Source: Otis tarda (Eukaryota; Chordata; Aves; Otidiformes; Otididae). From it: DNA of 64,000 bases. Both the position numbers and the translations under genes were made by a program. This document shows positions 1 to 13,153 of the stretch, piece by piece. The stretch is from assembly GCA_026413225.1 (NCBI GenBank), contig CM048552.1, forward strand, positions 211,681,553-211,745,552, given 5' to 3'. The notes beneath the pieces were generated by a model, which searched no databases, was not told the DNA's origin, and saw nothing but the letters and a program-made list of their open reading frames with translations. The first letter of the stretch is position 1. Every line of letters starts with the position of its first letter.

Positions 1-618
1 AGTAGTTACTTATTCTCCTGGTGTCAGTGGATGTGAAGGAGAAATTGTTTTCCTCTTTGTGATAGCCTTGTATGCATTTCACCTCAGTTACAACACATTC
101 ACTTCTTCTGGCAATTTTCTTAGTTATACCTCAAAATGCTGTCTTCTGGAATCTTCCCAGCTGATCCCCACCTTCTTTGAAATAGGGGGCTCAAAACTAA
201 GGTGGGTTTTTTTTCAAGTCTGCTCCCATGTTGGGACTTGCCTACCATCCAGTTTACTTATATACCAGAAGATGCTCAGATGGTATTTGGGGGGCCAAGT
301 CTTCAGGAGGACATCTTGAGTATATCAACACCTTCCTTAGGTGGACCCAGGTTCTCATACCTGCTGCTGTTTGGATAGAGACAGAACTCATTTCACCAGC
401 AGGGTCCTAGGATAATCTTCTCCTATGGAAGCATTGGCTACTCACGATGCGATGTATAACGTATATGTAGGCTACTGGAACTAGCCATGTTCCTTCACTT
501 AGGACTGAAGGAATTTAAACCTCCTGGTGCCCTGAACTGAATATTGACATGTGATAGGTCAGGGAGCAGAGTCAACATGTGTCATCCTTAAAGACAGACT
601 TTTAGAAAAAAAAAGAAA

Positions 619-657
619 CCTCTTTTTTTTTTTTTTTTCCTTTCTTCCTTTCTTTTC
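619..657. repeat. Polypyrimidine tract (T16 plus CT-rich tail)
   Basis: Sixteen consecutive T are followed by a CTTTC-type pyrimidine stretch. This is low-complexity sequence. It could be the decayed poly(A) of an old minus-strand retroposon, but no body is recognisable to the left. Confidence 0.7.
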
Positions 658-2339
658 GGACTTTGTGAGCACTTTACAGGAAAAAAAGAGCACAGAACCC
701 TCAAGAACAGGTATGTCCAAAGGAGACCAATTCATCCATCCTGCTCATACATCTCTTTGCTTTCCAGCCACTGAATTGTGTTTAAAGTTATTAATACAAA
801 GCAAGTGCCATCCACACCAGCATCTACTGCAGAGTAATCTCACCTGCACTCACTGTGGCTTTAAAGCGCTGCATGCTTCATGCTAGCAGGCTCTAACCAC
901 AAAGGACCAGTAAAAAAGCTCTTTCTGTCCGACATGAATTAGGACGCTCAGTTAAAAATTCATAGGAAGATTACATAAAACCATATGCTGCCTTTATTTT
1001 TCCCCTTTTGCATTAAAAATGTACAGCTGCTCTGCATTAGACATTCCATTAGCCTGTGAGTCTCACAATCTGGACTTTGTAGTTAACAACGGGGGGAGGA
1101 CTAACAGAGAAGGAAGAAGGGGGAGAATGAAAGTGTTTTAGGCACAATTTTCAAAGCTTCCTTAAAAAAAAAGGCAGCCTATAAGGTGGATAGAGCGTTT
1201 AAGTGTGGGAGTAGAAGGTCTGCTGAAGAGGAACTGCATATTAGAAGAGACCTGTTTTCGGAATTATTGGCTTGCCCTCAGAACCTCTGAGCAGCATCAG
1301 CAATAATTAAAATGATATAACCTGTTTCCTGTGGTCATTTGGGAAGAAAATAAAAAATCTATATTCCAAATGGACTCAGGAAATGTTTAGTCTCCTCTAA
1401 CAGTGTTAAGTCGCAGAGAGTTTTATGACCACTCCGTTTCTTCTGCAGGAGACCCTTTAATTCAGTTGGAAGTCTTGAAGGGTCCAGTTTTATTATTAGA
1501 TAATTGACTATGTTGGGCAGTTAATTGCCTGGGATTGAATACGTGGCCACTTAATGTACCGACAAAGTGAATCGTTTCACAATAATCTTTCTATATATTA
1601 TAATGAGATGCATTCCAAAGAGTCTTCTTGCTGATATTGTGTCAGTAAGTGTCCTAGAAGGCTGTATAGGAAATTTGTGAAAGTGCTGCCAGGTATAGGT
1701 GTGCACGATGTGATGACAAGCTCAACATCAGTTAAGATACCTATAGAATAGTTAGTAGTCCACTTACTTATTGACACACACCAGGCCTGAGTCTGTCTTT
1801 GTTCATGGGGCAAAAGCAAAGAGGAAAATTGGAAGCTTCTGAATCTGTCAGAAGTGATGGGTCTTATTTACTTTGTGAACTCAGCTACCTGTATTCAGTC
1901 ATTCCAGTTGACATACGAAAAAATAAACAAACACAGCAGATAATCCAAACAGTATTTAAAATATCCTCAGCAGACAGAGAAAAGAAGTATTTTGTTCATC
2001 ATTTATGAATTATGAAGGGGATGTTTCATTTCTAACCCATGCATATTTCAGCATTTCTTTCTTTATATTTTACATTAAATAAAATATTGAGATATAGTAC
2101 AAGAGTCTATTCTCTCCCTACACGGTTGATCCCAAAAGAGACGTCTTGTATTTTCTGCATACATTTATTTCTTCTTGGTCTTATCCAGTATTAAAAATCA
2201 TAAACCTTGCACTTTCTTGGATTTATTATAGTTCTTCATACTTACACAAGATGAGAAAACTGAATAAATACATTTTTTTTTGTTTGAGTCACAAATAAAA
2301 TTTTAATACAAGGCATTGTGAAATGTGTGATGCAGTCAC

Positions 2340-2470
2340 CATTGCCAAGCTGCATGTTTAATTAACCACTGCCTGAGTGCAGGTACTAGGCAACAAGAAC
2401 ACAGGAGCGCATTAAAGTGTCTTAATTAAATTATATGCAGTCTGGCCATATTTAATTGTACACAGGACAA
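2340..2470. promoter_or_regulatory. Candidate non-coding regulatory stretch, homeodomain-core rich
   Basis: The stretch contains GTTTAATTAACC, CTTAATTAAATT and TTTAATTG within about 110 bases, so TAAT/ATTA homeodomain-type cores are dense. No reading frame or repeat explains it. Clusters like this are common in vertebrate conserved non-coding elements but also arise by chance in AT-rich DNA. The call rests on composition only. Confidence 0.15.
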
Positions 2471-3334
2471 GCTTTTTCCTTGTTTTTATTCCTACATGTA
2501 TTTGTTTTCTACATCATCAAGTAGATGGAGTACTTTCGAGGTACATTTTATTCACAAGAAAATACAGAGTTTTTTCCCACATTTTTTGAGGATGGATAAA
2601 GTTTAATTTGGGTCTTTGTTTCTCTAAGCATGCTGCAGGAGCATAGCAATATAAGGAGCGTCACAGTGAGTGGCATGAGTGAATCCTGACGTCAGACCAT
2701 ACTGTCTTGAAATGTAAACTGCATATGATGCACCAAAAACAGCTCTCGTTGTCATCTTGGTCTAGGAAATAATTTTACACATGGATGTATGTAATGCCTA
2801 TCAATTTCTGGCTGATGACTAGTTCTTTTGTAGCTTTAAACAATCTGATAGGTTTCTAAGAGTTTAAGCAAATTGGTTGGTTTTTTTTTTTTTTTTAAAT
2901 TAGCAGTGCTGGAATGGACCACTGAAATAAACACTGTATAAAACAGATATTAATAAAGTGGATATTTCAAGGTTTGCCCTGATAATAGAGCAGAAGAAAA
3001 ATAATTGATCTGGAAGGCTGAGACCTTGGTTACAGCCCAGAGCAGATGTCATGGCCAGACATAATCTCTGCTCTCCTAGGGAGCACGCCTGATGTGCTGC
3101 AAAACCTCCAGCTACAAATACTGTGAAAAAGGACCTGTTTTCTGCAGGTTTTAAGGAAGCATCTTGACCTTTGTGTCTTGGCAACACAGCTTTATGTGAC
3201 TGTGAATCACTCTGAGCGAGCTGTTGTGTGCCAGAGAGGCTCTGCTCAGCCACCCTCGCTCAGGTCAGTGCATTGAACAGGAGAAATGCTGATGTGAACT
3301 TTGGGTAAACTGAGCTGTTACAGTAGTGCCTGTT

Positions 3335-3382
3335 TCTATCAAGCTTGAACTTGGACACAGCCTTAAAACTAAGCTTGATAGA
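3335..3382. repeat. Perfect 12-bp inverted repeat
   Basis: The arms TCTATCAAGCTT (3335-3346) and AAGCTTGATAGA (3371-3382) are exact reverse complements separated by 24 bases. Each arm carries a HindIII-type AAGCTT palindrome. No function can be assigned. Confidence 0.6.
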
Positions 3383-3708
3383 TCTGAATTTGATAACACT
3401 GGTTGTGGCTAGATTTTCCTTTCGTGCTACAGGGAAGTCTTTCCTTTGCCGCCAAGGTTGGTTCCTCCCAAAGGGGATGTAGTGGTCTATACCTCAGCCT
3501 TGTGCTTACAGCAGCATCTTAGTCCCTTTGGAGCGACAGAAAAGATAAAAAACTCAATTATTCACTGCAAATACAACTTTGAATGCAGCAGAGTGGTCTA
3601 AGAAATATGTCAGATTGTCTCTTTCTTGTGTCCTGGTATCTGTCCAGCTAACCTCTCCCATGCTGGAGCTTGGCTTGACCAGTTATGACTTGACTGGTCA
3701 GAGACTCT

Positions 3709-4012
3709 GGACAGGGAGAGACTGTTCAGTAGGGCCTGTGGTGACAGGACTAGGGGTAGTGGTTTCAAGACAGAGGGAGATAGATTTAGATCAGATATTA
3801 GGAAAAAATTTTGTAGAATAAGGGTGGTAGAACACTGGAACAGGTTGCCCAGAGAGGTGGTGGATGCCCCATCCCTGGAAACATTCAAGGCCAGGTTGGA
3901 TGGGGGTCTGAGCAACCTGATCTGGTTGGAGACGTCCCTGCTCCTTGCAGGGGGGTTGGACTGGATGGGCTTGAAAGGTCCCTTCCAACACAAACTGTTC
4001 TATGATTCTATG
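3709..4012 (+). mobile_element. CR1 LINE, 5'-truncated 3' end (subfamily B type)
   Basis: This is a dead copy of the chicken-repeat-1 non-LTR retrotransposon, about 300 bp of its 3' end. It reads from the ORF2 C-terminus (a frame like [20 protein letters not shown]) into the 3' tail ending TTCTATGATTCTATG. The body has the diagnostic CTGATCTGGTTGGAGA and a TGG codon where the other subfamily has TAG. Consequently a frame from 3824 stays open to 4075, beyond the element. The 5' truncation is normal for target-primed insertion. Confidence 0.93.
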
Positions 4013-4469
4013 ACTGGCCTTCAGAGGCAAGACATCCCCAGCAATGCAAGACAGGAGGCCTCTCTTCACGGGTGACTTTACACACAACTAAATCCTGGCT
4101 TCTGGTCCAGCCAGAAATGTGTGGGGCCAGGGAGCGTGAAAGAGAATTGTGCAGTGAGCCATGGATGCCCGCAGTAAATGTGTTGGAATGGACAGTGGTG
4201 GGAGCATGTGAGGTGGTATCAGATCAACATCATTCTCATAGCATCTGGTTTCATATGCTCCTGCACTTCTGTTTGTACAGACTTTCTTAGGCTGAGGGTC
4301 TGGAGAGTAATGCTGACCTTTTAATCTTTGCAAGCACAGAAGATGTGAAGTAATAATTATTGTAATGGGAACTTCACCCATAGATCCATCAGTCTCTGTC
4401 ATGGCCTCAGGATGTCAAAATGGACAGGGATGATGTGAAAACTCCATCCTTAACAAAGCTTAAAGAAAC

Positions 4470-5385
4470 CTAACATTGTACCAACGTTTTAAAAGGCTAA
4501 ATGGAACAACCCAGGCAATTACAGTCTTGTCAGATTGACATTGATCCCAGGCAAAATAATGGAATAGCTGATGCAGGACTCAAATAGTAAAGACATACAG
4601 GAGGGTAATGTAATTAATGCCAATCAATGTAGTTTTCAAAAAAAACTATATATCTTGTCAAATCATTCTGATGTCTTTTTTATGAGATTACAAGTTTGGT
4701 AGAGAAAGGTAATAGTTTTGATGTAATAGACTTAGACTTCTAAAAGGCTTGACTTTGTGCTGCATGACATGTTGATTAAGAAACCAGAATGACACAAGTT
4801 CAAACCAGAACTTACTAAAAGGACAAAACTGACTGAATATTAGGTCTTAAAATATGTTTGTGAAGGCGAACATCAAACAGGCCTGGTTCTAGTGGGCCAA
4901 GCACATACGATTTGCTGAGCCTCTGCTGTTTGATATTTCTAGGAAACACAACGTGGAAGAAGATGTACTCATTACTGATAAAGTTTCCAGATTTCACAGT
5001 TTGAGGGAGTGATAAATCATGAGTAGAACTGATCAGTGATACAGAACAATCTGGACTGCTTGATAGCAGGGTATGAGACAAAAGTAAAGTCAAATGTGTA
5101 GGAGCAAAGGCCATAGATCAATTCTATTTTCAGAGGCAGTGATTCAGAGTTATGTTTGAGGGGTCCTGGTTTATCACTCACTGAACATCAGTGACAAAAA
5201 TAAGTAATGTAGCTTTTGGGGATCTTGAGTAAAACTACTATATCACCTTTGTGGTTTGTGCTGATGGGACTTCTATCAGTATATAGCATGTGGTATCTAC
5301 GGCGGTGTTAAAAAAGAGGAGATGGTTCAAAGCCATTATGCAAGAATGCAGAATGGTGATTGCAAAAATCTATGATTCTCGTGAG
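4470..5385 (+). mobile_element. Ancient CR1-type LINE relic covering reverse-transcriptase region
   Basis: The DNA can be followed along the reverse-transcriptase part of an old amniote CR1. It starts with a CCAGGCAATTACAG segment and continues through a GATGTAATAGACTTAGACTT segment (protein sense DVIDLDF, followed by a stop where the LDF-x-KAFD motif continues). It then reaches an ACTGATAAAGTTTCCAGAT segment (the LIKFADDT region, catalytic motif degraded). Later it shows GATACAGAACAATCTGGA and a GAGATGGTTCAAAG segment near the ORF2 C-terminus. All frames are broken by stops and indels, so it is non-functional. The match is from memory of turtle/crocodile-style CR1 and would need a library search. 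It lies about 460 bp after a younger CR1 in the same orientation. The ends are approximate. Confidence 0.7.
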
Positions 5386-6287
5386 TATCAGTGTACAGCA
5401 ATTCTGTATATTCTTGTCAGAGTCTATGGCAAAATTCAAATTGACTTCACTGATGAAAGATCCGTGCCCTCCTTTATATGCTGCTGTGTTAGCTGATCCC
5501 ACTCCTCACACTGAGACCTCTTCCATGGCCATCAATGAAGTAACACATCACTGGAACCTTTTCTACTAGGGGAAAAATTGATCTGTTCAAGAAGGTAGAC
5601 CTTTGAAACAGCTCATTTTCCAGAAAGACTGGGAAATACAAAGCATTAAATAAAAGAACTATTGAATGCTTTTTGTTCTGGGCAAGAGCCTTGCCTTTGA
5701 CTGCTGGAGCTTCATTTCAGCCTCTGGTAGTTCTCCCTTTGGACCCTCTCTTGTTCCCTCCTTTAGAGCCCAACTTCCATCACATTTCAGCTGAACTCCC
5801 AGTCTTCTGCCTGTGCCACATAGAAAAGCAAGAAAATAAGAAGTGATCAGAGCTGGTGTCTATTGTCCATATTTAACATTGTTTCTTTAGGCTGTCTACC
5901 AAAGACTGCTCTTCAGAGGATACCGAGAGAGAAAACCCTAACTCTGCGTAATGATGCCTACACTAAATGAATCCGTTAACTACACGTGTACTCCTACTAA
6001 TAATGACAACTATTTTGGAGAAGATTGTGGCTTATCTCATACCCTTAAACCCTGATATATTCCTGGGCTTTAGCAGAAAGGCTTTTAACCTTGTACCTAG
6101 AGGAAAACGATCACATGGCTGTTGAGAAAGGGCTTCAGAACGAGTTACACTGAGTATTTTTCTGTAAGAACCTCCTTTGCTTCCCGCCCTTGATGCTTCT
6201 CTTTCTGGGAATCTCTGCCCTTATATATAAATAAGAGTTCAGTAATAATATTTAGCTCTCATGACATCAAAAGCTGCACACTTAATC
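5386..6287. other. Non-coding DNA, nothing recognised
   Basis: No gene, RNA or clear repeat is seen. The first 200 bases may be unrecognisable continuation of the old CR1 relic. Small overlapping frames at 5290-5569 lie partly inside that relic and look accidental. Confidence 0.5.
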
Positions 6288-6474
6288 TCCAAAGCACTTT
6301 CTGAGCATTAATTAATTCTCTCCTTCCTGACACATGGTAAGGATCTGCGATAGTCGTCTTCTCACTTAGCAGACACAGAAAGGTTGTGATTTGCCAAGGG
6401 TCTCCTCAGTAACCAGTGTCAGAGCCATAATTAACCTTGTGGGTTCCAGTTCACTGTCCTTTGCTCTGACCCTT
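6288..6474 (-). repeat. MIR-family SINE relic
   Basis: The DNA reads like the reverse complement of a tRNA-derived MIR SINE. A CAGACACAGAAAGGTTGTGA segment corresponds to the reverse of MIR's CTCTGTGCCTCAG part. It is followed by TTTGCCAAGG (reverse of CCTTGGGCAA), CAGTGTCAGAGCC and a GTTCACTGTCC... TGCTCTGACC end. It is highly diverged, consistent with amniote-age insertion. Boundaries are approximate. Confidence 0.55.
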
Positions 6475-9400
6475 TAATGTCTCAATAGCATCATTTAGAA
6501 AAAGAAGTTTGGAAGGAGCAAGTATCAAGGTAGTTAGCTGATGAAGTCAAGCTCTCCATAGGTCTGCTATGTATTTTGTCATCTCCTTACATTATCCTCA
6601 CATTTGCTTCATTCACATATCCTCCAAAACGTATCTGGGCTTTGTCTAGGAGATTATTTGTTATTATGGACCAAGCTCAAAGCAGAGAGGGTGCTGAAAT
6701 TAAACAATGTGGGCAGTCACGCTCAAGTTCTCAATCCCAAACACCGTCCCTGTTAAATTCAGTGGAATAGTGGTAGCTTTTGCATCTGACTTCACCATTT
6801 ATTAACTTGAAGAACATTTTGGGCCCCACGTGGTTTGACATCGTAAGAAAATAAGGATCGTGATACTAAATAAGCTGGATGGTGGATATAAAAATATGCT
6901 TTTCTTTCTTTTTTTTTTTGCCTGCGTGTGCTCTTAGGAACCGTGTTGTCCCTCCTTAGTGCGACACTGCTAGCCCCTGGTCTGACTTTAAGGCTGGATA
7001 GCAGCGGTGTGCATGATAGCATCAAAACCTAGGGACAGGTTGGTAATCTGAGACTCATTTCCCTTCATCTGTGAACAGGAGCAGGCTATTATCAGCTTGA
7101 TTCAGGGTTGTCTGCGTGCACCGTGCTGCCCATCGGCAGTAGGAGGGGATTCCACGTGGATATTTCTCTTCATTTCTGGTTTGACTAGCACAAGCACTCC
7201 TTTTGGGTGCTAGTCACCCTTGAAAAGAGTAAAGCTGCCTCTATCAGAAAGGTACTCAGCTGATCCCAGGGGTCTTTCACTAAACAAGAAGGTCATGACT
7301 CAAATTTCCTCTTAGCCTATCTTTCTGTAGACAGGGAAGTCTGGGAAATGGAGAGTGACATTTCTAATCCTGGTCCTTGTGCCTCTTTCCTGTTGCCAGA
7401 AATGAATAGCAGATTCAATGACCTTTTTCATGAAAGAGAAGCTGAGGCTGATAGCAAGTGATGTCGACTGATGGAGCCTGCCTGCTTGTTTCCTGTAATG
7501 GTGGATGAGAAGAGCTGTCCCACTGCCTCTGCCACATCTCTTTATCTTTACCAGCACTGCACGAAACGAGGCAGCTCAATACCATCGAGCTGAGCTCTCA
7601 CTGCTGTCATCACTGCTTTTATCCCCAGGGTTCAAGCTCCTGTCCCTCCCACGTTTCTGTTAAATTTCCTTGCAAGCAGATTTCAGTGTGGAGGGCCAAG
7701 GGAGAAAAGGCAGTATTATATAGCCAGTGACAAGCTCATCATGTGTCCATATAGTTTCACAAGCTCTTATAGATTTTGGCCTTTGAGTTGAGTTGTTCTT
7801 AAATCTGCTTGTATCAAGGAGCTTGGAGATGGGGTAAGACTGAAAGAAGCAGTTGATATAGGTCTCTTCCATTGTCTGGGAGGCCAATGGGCTGTTATCT
7901 AGACTGAGGGCTGGACTTTTGTGCTAAAAGATACAAAATGTTGGGGTTTTTTTTCCGGACAAGCAAGTGATCTTTATGCTTTCTTTACCTACTTCCCATG
8001 TGAGGGTAATGATAGATGTATCTAACCACTTGAACTTGGACTGAGACCATCAATCCATATTGTAGGCAGCAGAGAGTGGGAAGTAACTAATAGAAACTTC
8101 TGGTTACAGTGATTCTGGGATGGATTCGACCTCCGCATCACCTTACAAACCCCAGACTATCATGGTTCCCTCCTGCAGTTATTCTAATGAGGTGGAAAAA
8201 TGGGTTTGGACATACTTTCAGAGTGTTGTTGAGACATAAATACACTCTAAGTGAGGACTACATAATGTTTTCCTGTTTGTGCATAAAAAATAATGGAGCA
8301 GTAAGCCTGTGACCCAGAGGTGAAAGCCTTTGCATTCCACATTGCCAATTTATTACACATGCAAATTTTAAGTATATAACTTAATTCCAGTGCAGTTATA
8401 GAGCTTCAGTGTGATTCTTCCAGTCTGTTTTTCAGTAATTTAGATTTTAAGCACTCCCCTTTCAGCTCCATGGTCTGCCATAGAACAGCCATCTGTGTTT
8501 CTTACTACTGCTGGGAGCTTTTTTTCCCTGCAATCACTAATGAATGGTCATTCCTACCTATGTGTCTTAGCAGAGGGGGTGCAGTCAAGTCTACCCTGGT
8601 GCTTGGACACTCCAGAGATGTTTCTGCAGGGCTGGATCACGCATACCCTGTCTGAGGCCATACTCCCAGAGTTTGCAGTGCTTGAGTCCCTGAGCCATTC
8701 CTACAGACATCAGTCATCAGCTTTAAGGGCCAGGTGGAAATCGGTCATTGGCTTAGTTTTATTTGGAAAAAGGGGTAAAGGAAAGCAGAAATTAAGCTGC
8801 AGTATTTCTTCCTGCCGCTTTCCTGGCATAAATACCAGTGCGCAGCTGTAAAGCACGCACGCAATAAGCCTGATGCTTAGCGAACACGTTGGACTTGCAA
8901 CGCACGTGCTGGACACCTTCCCAGGTGTGTCCTGTGTGCAGCTGGGGTTTGCTGCAAGATCTGGGTGTACTGCTTTTGCAGCCTGAGACTGTGGGGCTTG
9001 TGTAAGTCTGGCATTTCCAGGGGGGAATTGTTTGTTTTCCTTGCCTGTGCCAGAGAGATTATCTGTTCAAGCAACATGGAAATATCTGTAATTTCCAGAC
9101 CTGAAGCAGGTGACTGGATCCCACATCTGACTGGGGCTGACACACTTCAGAAATCTAGGAAAAATGTACAAATTCTTAACTTTTTTTTTTTACAGAAGAA
9201 AAAATGACTTATTCTAAGCAGACTATAGCTTTAGCACAGACAATAGTTAGGAGGCCACAGGTATGACTTCGCTCCCAATCAGCAACATGTTTGTTCTGCG
9301 ACCCTGGGAACAGAGGACCGTGCAGCTTTCTCTAAGCCACTGGTCTTTGCATTTCTCCTCTGTTTCCTAACAAATTTGTCACAGTGCAGTCTGGGAAACA

Positions 9401-10977
9401 TAGACTTGTTGGTACAATAAGTAAAATTATGCTGCAGGCTTTGGATTGAGGTAACTTTGCCTTCAGGGCTTAGAAAAGAGCATCACAGATGGACTTAGGG
9501 GCCTAACTGAGAACCGGGTCACCTTGTAGTGGAGGCAAGATATCAGATTTAACACACCAGTGGTCTGTTTCTGCATGACAAATAGCCTCTGTTCTTGAGC
9601 TACAGTAGTAGAACCAAGTTAATAACTCTGCAAAAAAGAACCACTTCAAAAAAAGATAAAAATATCTCCAACAACCTGTGGTTTGGTAGATAGTTCAGAC
9701 CATACCATTTCTCCAGGATAAATTTAGTTATCCAAATTCCATCACATTTGCAACTTTTTTCAACCCTTTCTTCCTTGGAAGACAGATGAGGAAAGAAGTC
9801 AGATCGCTCATGAGTTAACTAGCTACTAGTTTCTTCTGTGAGGGTTTGCATGTGGTAGACTCTGTAATCATAGACTCTGTTGGGTAACTTCTTGTTGTGG
9901 TTGATACAGCATGAGTGTCTGTGCCTCAGTGAAAATGATGGCTCCTAGATACTCAAATTTAAGTTTTATACTGTTCAAACACCATTACTACAAACAGTAT
10001 TGCTCTAGTTGTTGTTAATAAAACACTGTAATGTAGTCATTGTTTACCTGTCCCCTGTCCTCTGAGCAGCAGCTCTGGGTAGACATGTCTATGCAATTAG
10101 AATTAACACAAACCACTTAAAACTTGAATGCGTAGTTTATTTTCAAATGGGAAGGTCAGCATCATTATTCTTGGTGGATTCAATTACCAAGTCCTGCATA
10201 ATCACAGAGAATGCTTCCTGTCTGCTAATCATGACTTGCTCTGCATACATTATGTGCAAATATAACCAAAGCAAGAGATGGCATTTCCATATGTTTTGTG
10301 CCTGTAATTACTTCTTACAGGTTGCCTTTAACTTTCTTAGTGTAATGTAAATTCCTTTTATTGGCTTTGTTTTTGGAAAAAAAAAACACAAAAGGATGGT
10401 AAAAACCAGTGGCAAGCAAAAATAAGAAAGCATCTGTATGCAATTAAACCTTCTGCTTCATTTAGACCCCACAGAATCTGAGAACATAAGTCACAACAGT
10501 AGAACAAAGTTGTTAGAAACATTGCATTTGGAAAAGCCTCTCACAAAGAACAGCACGTGTAATTAATAGCTTTGGAATTACTTTGTTGGTTTTGGTTTAG
10601 TTTTGCTTAAGGAAGAGAATTCTAATAAACTTGTATTCAGCATGTTTTTGTTGTTGAAGTGTTCACCGTTATTGTAAACAAAAATCCGAACAACAAGAAC
10701 AGGGAGAATTAACTCACACTAAAAAATACAGTCACCTAATTAAATGTAAACATCCTTTAATGAGAGAAATTTATCTTGTATGGAGAACCTGATCTATAAC
10801 CAGTGTGAAATCAACAGGTGTCTTTCCAAGAGCTCAGCCAGTTTTCAGTCAGAGTTGTTAAACATGTGCCCTCTCTGTGCTATATTTAGTGCTCTGCAGG
10901 GTTAGAAGCTGGAATTTTTTTATATTCTTGAAAGTATCAGTTCCCTCACCCAATCTCTTTGGGTATTTGTGAGTGTG

Positions 10978-11002
10978 TACGCACACACACATGCACAGGC
11001 AC
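10978..11002. repeat. Short CA-rich microsatellite
   Basis: The tract reads ACGCACACACACATGCACAG and is interrupted. It is too short to be highly variable, but it could be polymorphic. Confidence 0.6.
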
Positions 11003-12270
11003 ATTTTGTTGAGCTTGGGAGTCTGACGTATAGAAGTTTGCTTCATTTTCTGCCTTTTAGATTCTTGTTCCCCTGACATGCTCAGGGAATGTGAGCATCC
11101 TTCCTTTTATAACGCTGTGGTAATATGCCATCTGGATGGAAAGTATCATATATTAATATCAGGGCACAGCAGATCTCCAGTTTCTACCTTGCCATGACAG
11201 CTATCGTGAAGCTGCTCTTACACCTGGTTTTATTCCTCACTGATGTGTTGAAGACACATCGCCCCACAAACAGCAGGGAAATCAGCTCCTGTGTTTGACC
11301 AGCATGGAGAGGTGCTGCATCACCACACTCTGGTGGTCCTCTCTCCCCAAAAAGTCCTGGTTCTTTGGGGATTGCTCTGAAGCCACCCAAGAGATCAAGG
11401 TCTCTGCCTGTGGGAGATGCAGCACCACAGGCATGGCCCCAGCACTGCCACTGGGTTCCCACCAAAGCAGTTGAGAGGCCACGTCCCCACATACCACCCA
11501 ATGTGTGAGGGCAGCTGGTCTTTGAGCTTCCCACAAGAAGTCTACTCACCATCATGATGCGGCCACACATTGGGAAGATGGGTGGGCTGAGAAATAGGCT
11601 GTGCTCAGGATTGCTCTTCTGATTGCCCATTGAAAACTTAATGTAAGGACTGAAATGCAGAACCAGAGCTTGGAAATGTTCTTACTGACTTGCATCATGG
11701 AAGAGCAAGGAAATGGTGATGACACTGTTGTGGATTGCAAACTGCAGGCAATGCATCTGTTACTTGTAAAACCAACTAGTAATATTATTCTGATAAATTA
11801 GTTTTAAGAATTCTTATTAAAAAGTTAAGATTTTTTTTTTAAATACGTAATAGACTTATGTACTTAGGTCGAAAAGTTCAACCCCAACAAAAGGAAAAAA
11901 AAGCACCAAACAAGTAAGAAAAAGAATTTTTATTAATAGTGTTTTAAATATTTAAGTATTTGCCTTCACTTTAGGTTTTATTAAATTCTCTCTCTGCATT
12001 TATCTACACAATTTTATTTATCTTTTCCTGAGATGAAGTTGTGAGCCCAAGCAAGCAGCAATGATTGAAACTTTCAACTGAATGTTCTTCGGCAAGAGAA
12101 TTTCACTAGCGGAGAACTGAATATGTTTTCAATGTACAAATGAGAGGCAGAGGGTACCAAGTTAGCAGAATTAAATGATGTTTTTTAGGACTTCGCTCCT
12201 GCATGCCATCTATATTTGAGCCATTTTCAGAGCTGAACATAGGGAAGACTTAGAAATCAATGTGGAATGG

Positions 12271-12395
12271 AATAGGCCTGATTCTGTGTTTACTTCCTCT
12301 CAGGTTTAGACCAATACAATTGTATAGATTTTGGTGCTACCACTTCTCATTGCATTAGGGTAATTTAGATGAGAATCAGACTCATTAGGTATAGG
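12271..12395. repeat. Possible old amniote interspersed repeat
   Basis: The segment GGCCTGATTCTGTGTTTAC, followed by TTGCATTAGGGTAATTTAGA, resembles degenerate dispersed repeats found across amniote genomes. Similar text recurs at 44623-44695 and 47671-47740. The family is not named because the match is weak. Confidence 0.25.
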
Positions 12396-13153
12396 ATTTT
12401 GCATATTGAAGAGTGAGACCATGTTTATCAACAAGCAAGAGATCATGTTCCTTTTTCTTTTAAACAGGAATCATGTGAAACTCCCACCAGGTAGTACCAC
12501 TACTGTGTGCAAAGACTTTCATTGAAACTGAGTTTACGATAAGTCAATAACTTTTCAAGCCTGCAGTAAGAGACCCCCTAAAGCTTTGCAGTCTAAATAA
12601 TTCCCAGCCTCAAAGACTTTCAGTGAAGAGCTTTGGCAGCTCTTGGGAGAGATTAATTCTAGGGTGGGATTTGCCTCCTCCAGCTTCAGATGTTTCAGAG
12701 TAGTTTTCTGCATGTGAGCTCCTCAACTAAACTCCTGCAGTCAATGGAGGGACACTTTCCAGGTGTGATTTCTCTGACCTGTTTTAGATGTCTGCCTTGA
12801 AATGAGATGAATTGTGCCCCAAAATCACCTTCTTTTGCTCTAAAGTGAATATCAAAGAACCAGCTTAGACATGAAGTTGTACTTTGTAGATGTCTAAAGA
12901 TAGGCGAGATGAATCTTGTACAAACTCACTAAACTTGTAGTCTTCTGAGCATTATGACTAAATTGAGATGGATAATGTCCTTTAAAACCTGTGCTTTATA
13001 AAGGTCAGAAACCACCTTTAAGGAGGGTGATGTGAGTTCCTGCAGGAAATGAAAGCAAAACAGAGCTTCGCTGCTGGATGACACTCACCTGGGCTGTGAT
13101 TTTACAAGCTGGAGTGACACGTTGGCAGGTAGCAAGTTTGCCATCATACGTTT

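Larger units (their letters stand above)
1..3708. other. Non-coding AT-rich DNA, no gene seen
   Basis: No recognisable protein, RNA gene or young repeat is visible. The reading frames here are short and of biased composition; for example, the frame at 551-886 reads through the pyrimidine tract at 619-657 and gives a run of Phe. Local structure includes T-tracts at 623-638 and 2882-2896, a perfect inverted repeat at 3335-3382, and a stretch at 2340-2470 rich in TTAATTAA/TAAT cores. I infer intronic or intergenic sequence. Confidence 0.6.

Noticed and set aside
551-886. 111-codon plus-strand frame
   Set aside because: It contains a poly-Phe run produced by the T16/pyrimidine tract and has no family features.
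5360-5400. CTATGATTCTCG as another CR1 tail
   Set aside because: Upstream sequence lacks the CR1 tail wording (no TTCCAAC or GGTTGGACT). It falls in the ORF2-like part of the old relic, so the word match is accidental.
8495-8851. 118-codon plus-strand frame
   Set aside because: No domain, signal peptide or splice context was convincing, and it overlaps another frame on the same strand.
11184-11630. 148-codon minus-strand frame with a GTGAGT donor-like site near 11549
   Set aside because: No acceptor, family motif or repeat support was found. The translation is Cys/Gly/Pro-rich from a locally GC-richer stretch and could easily be chance.
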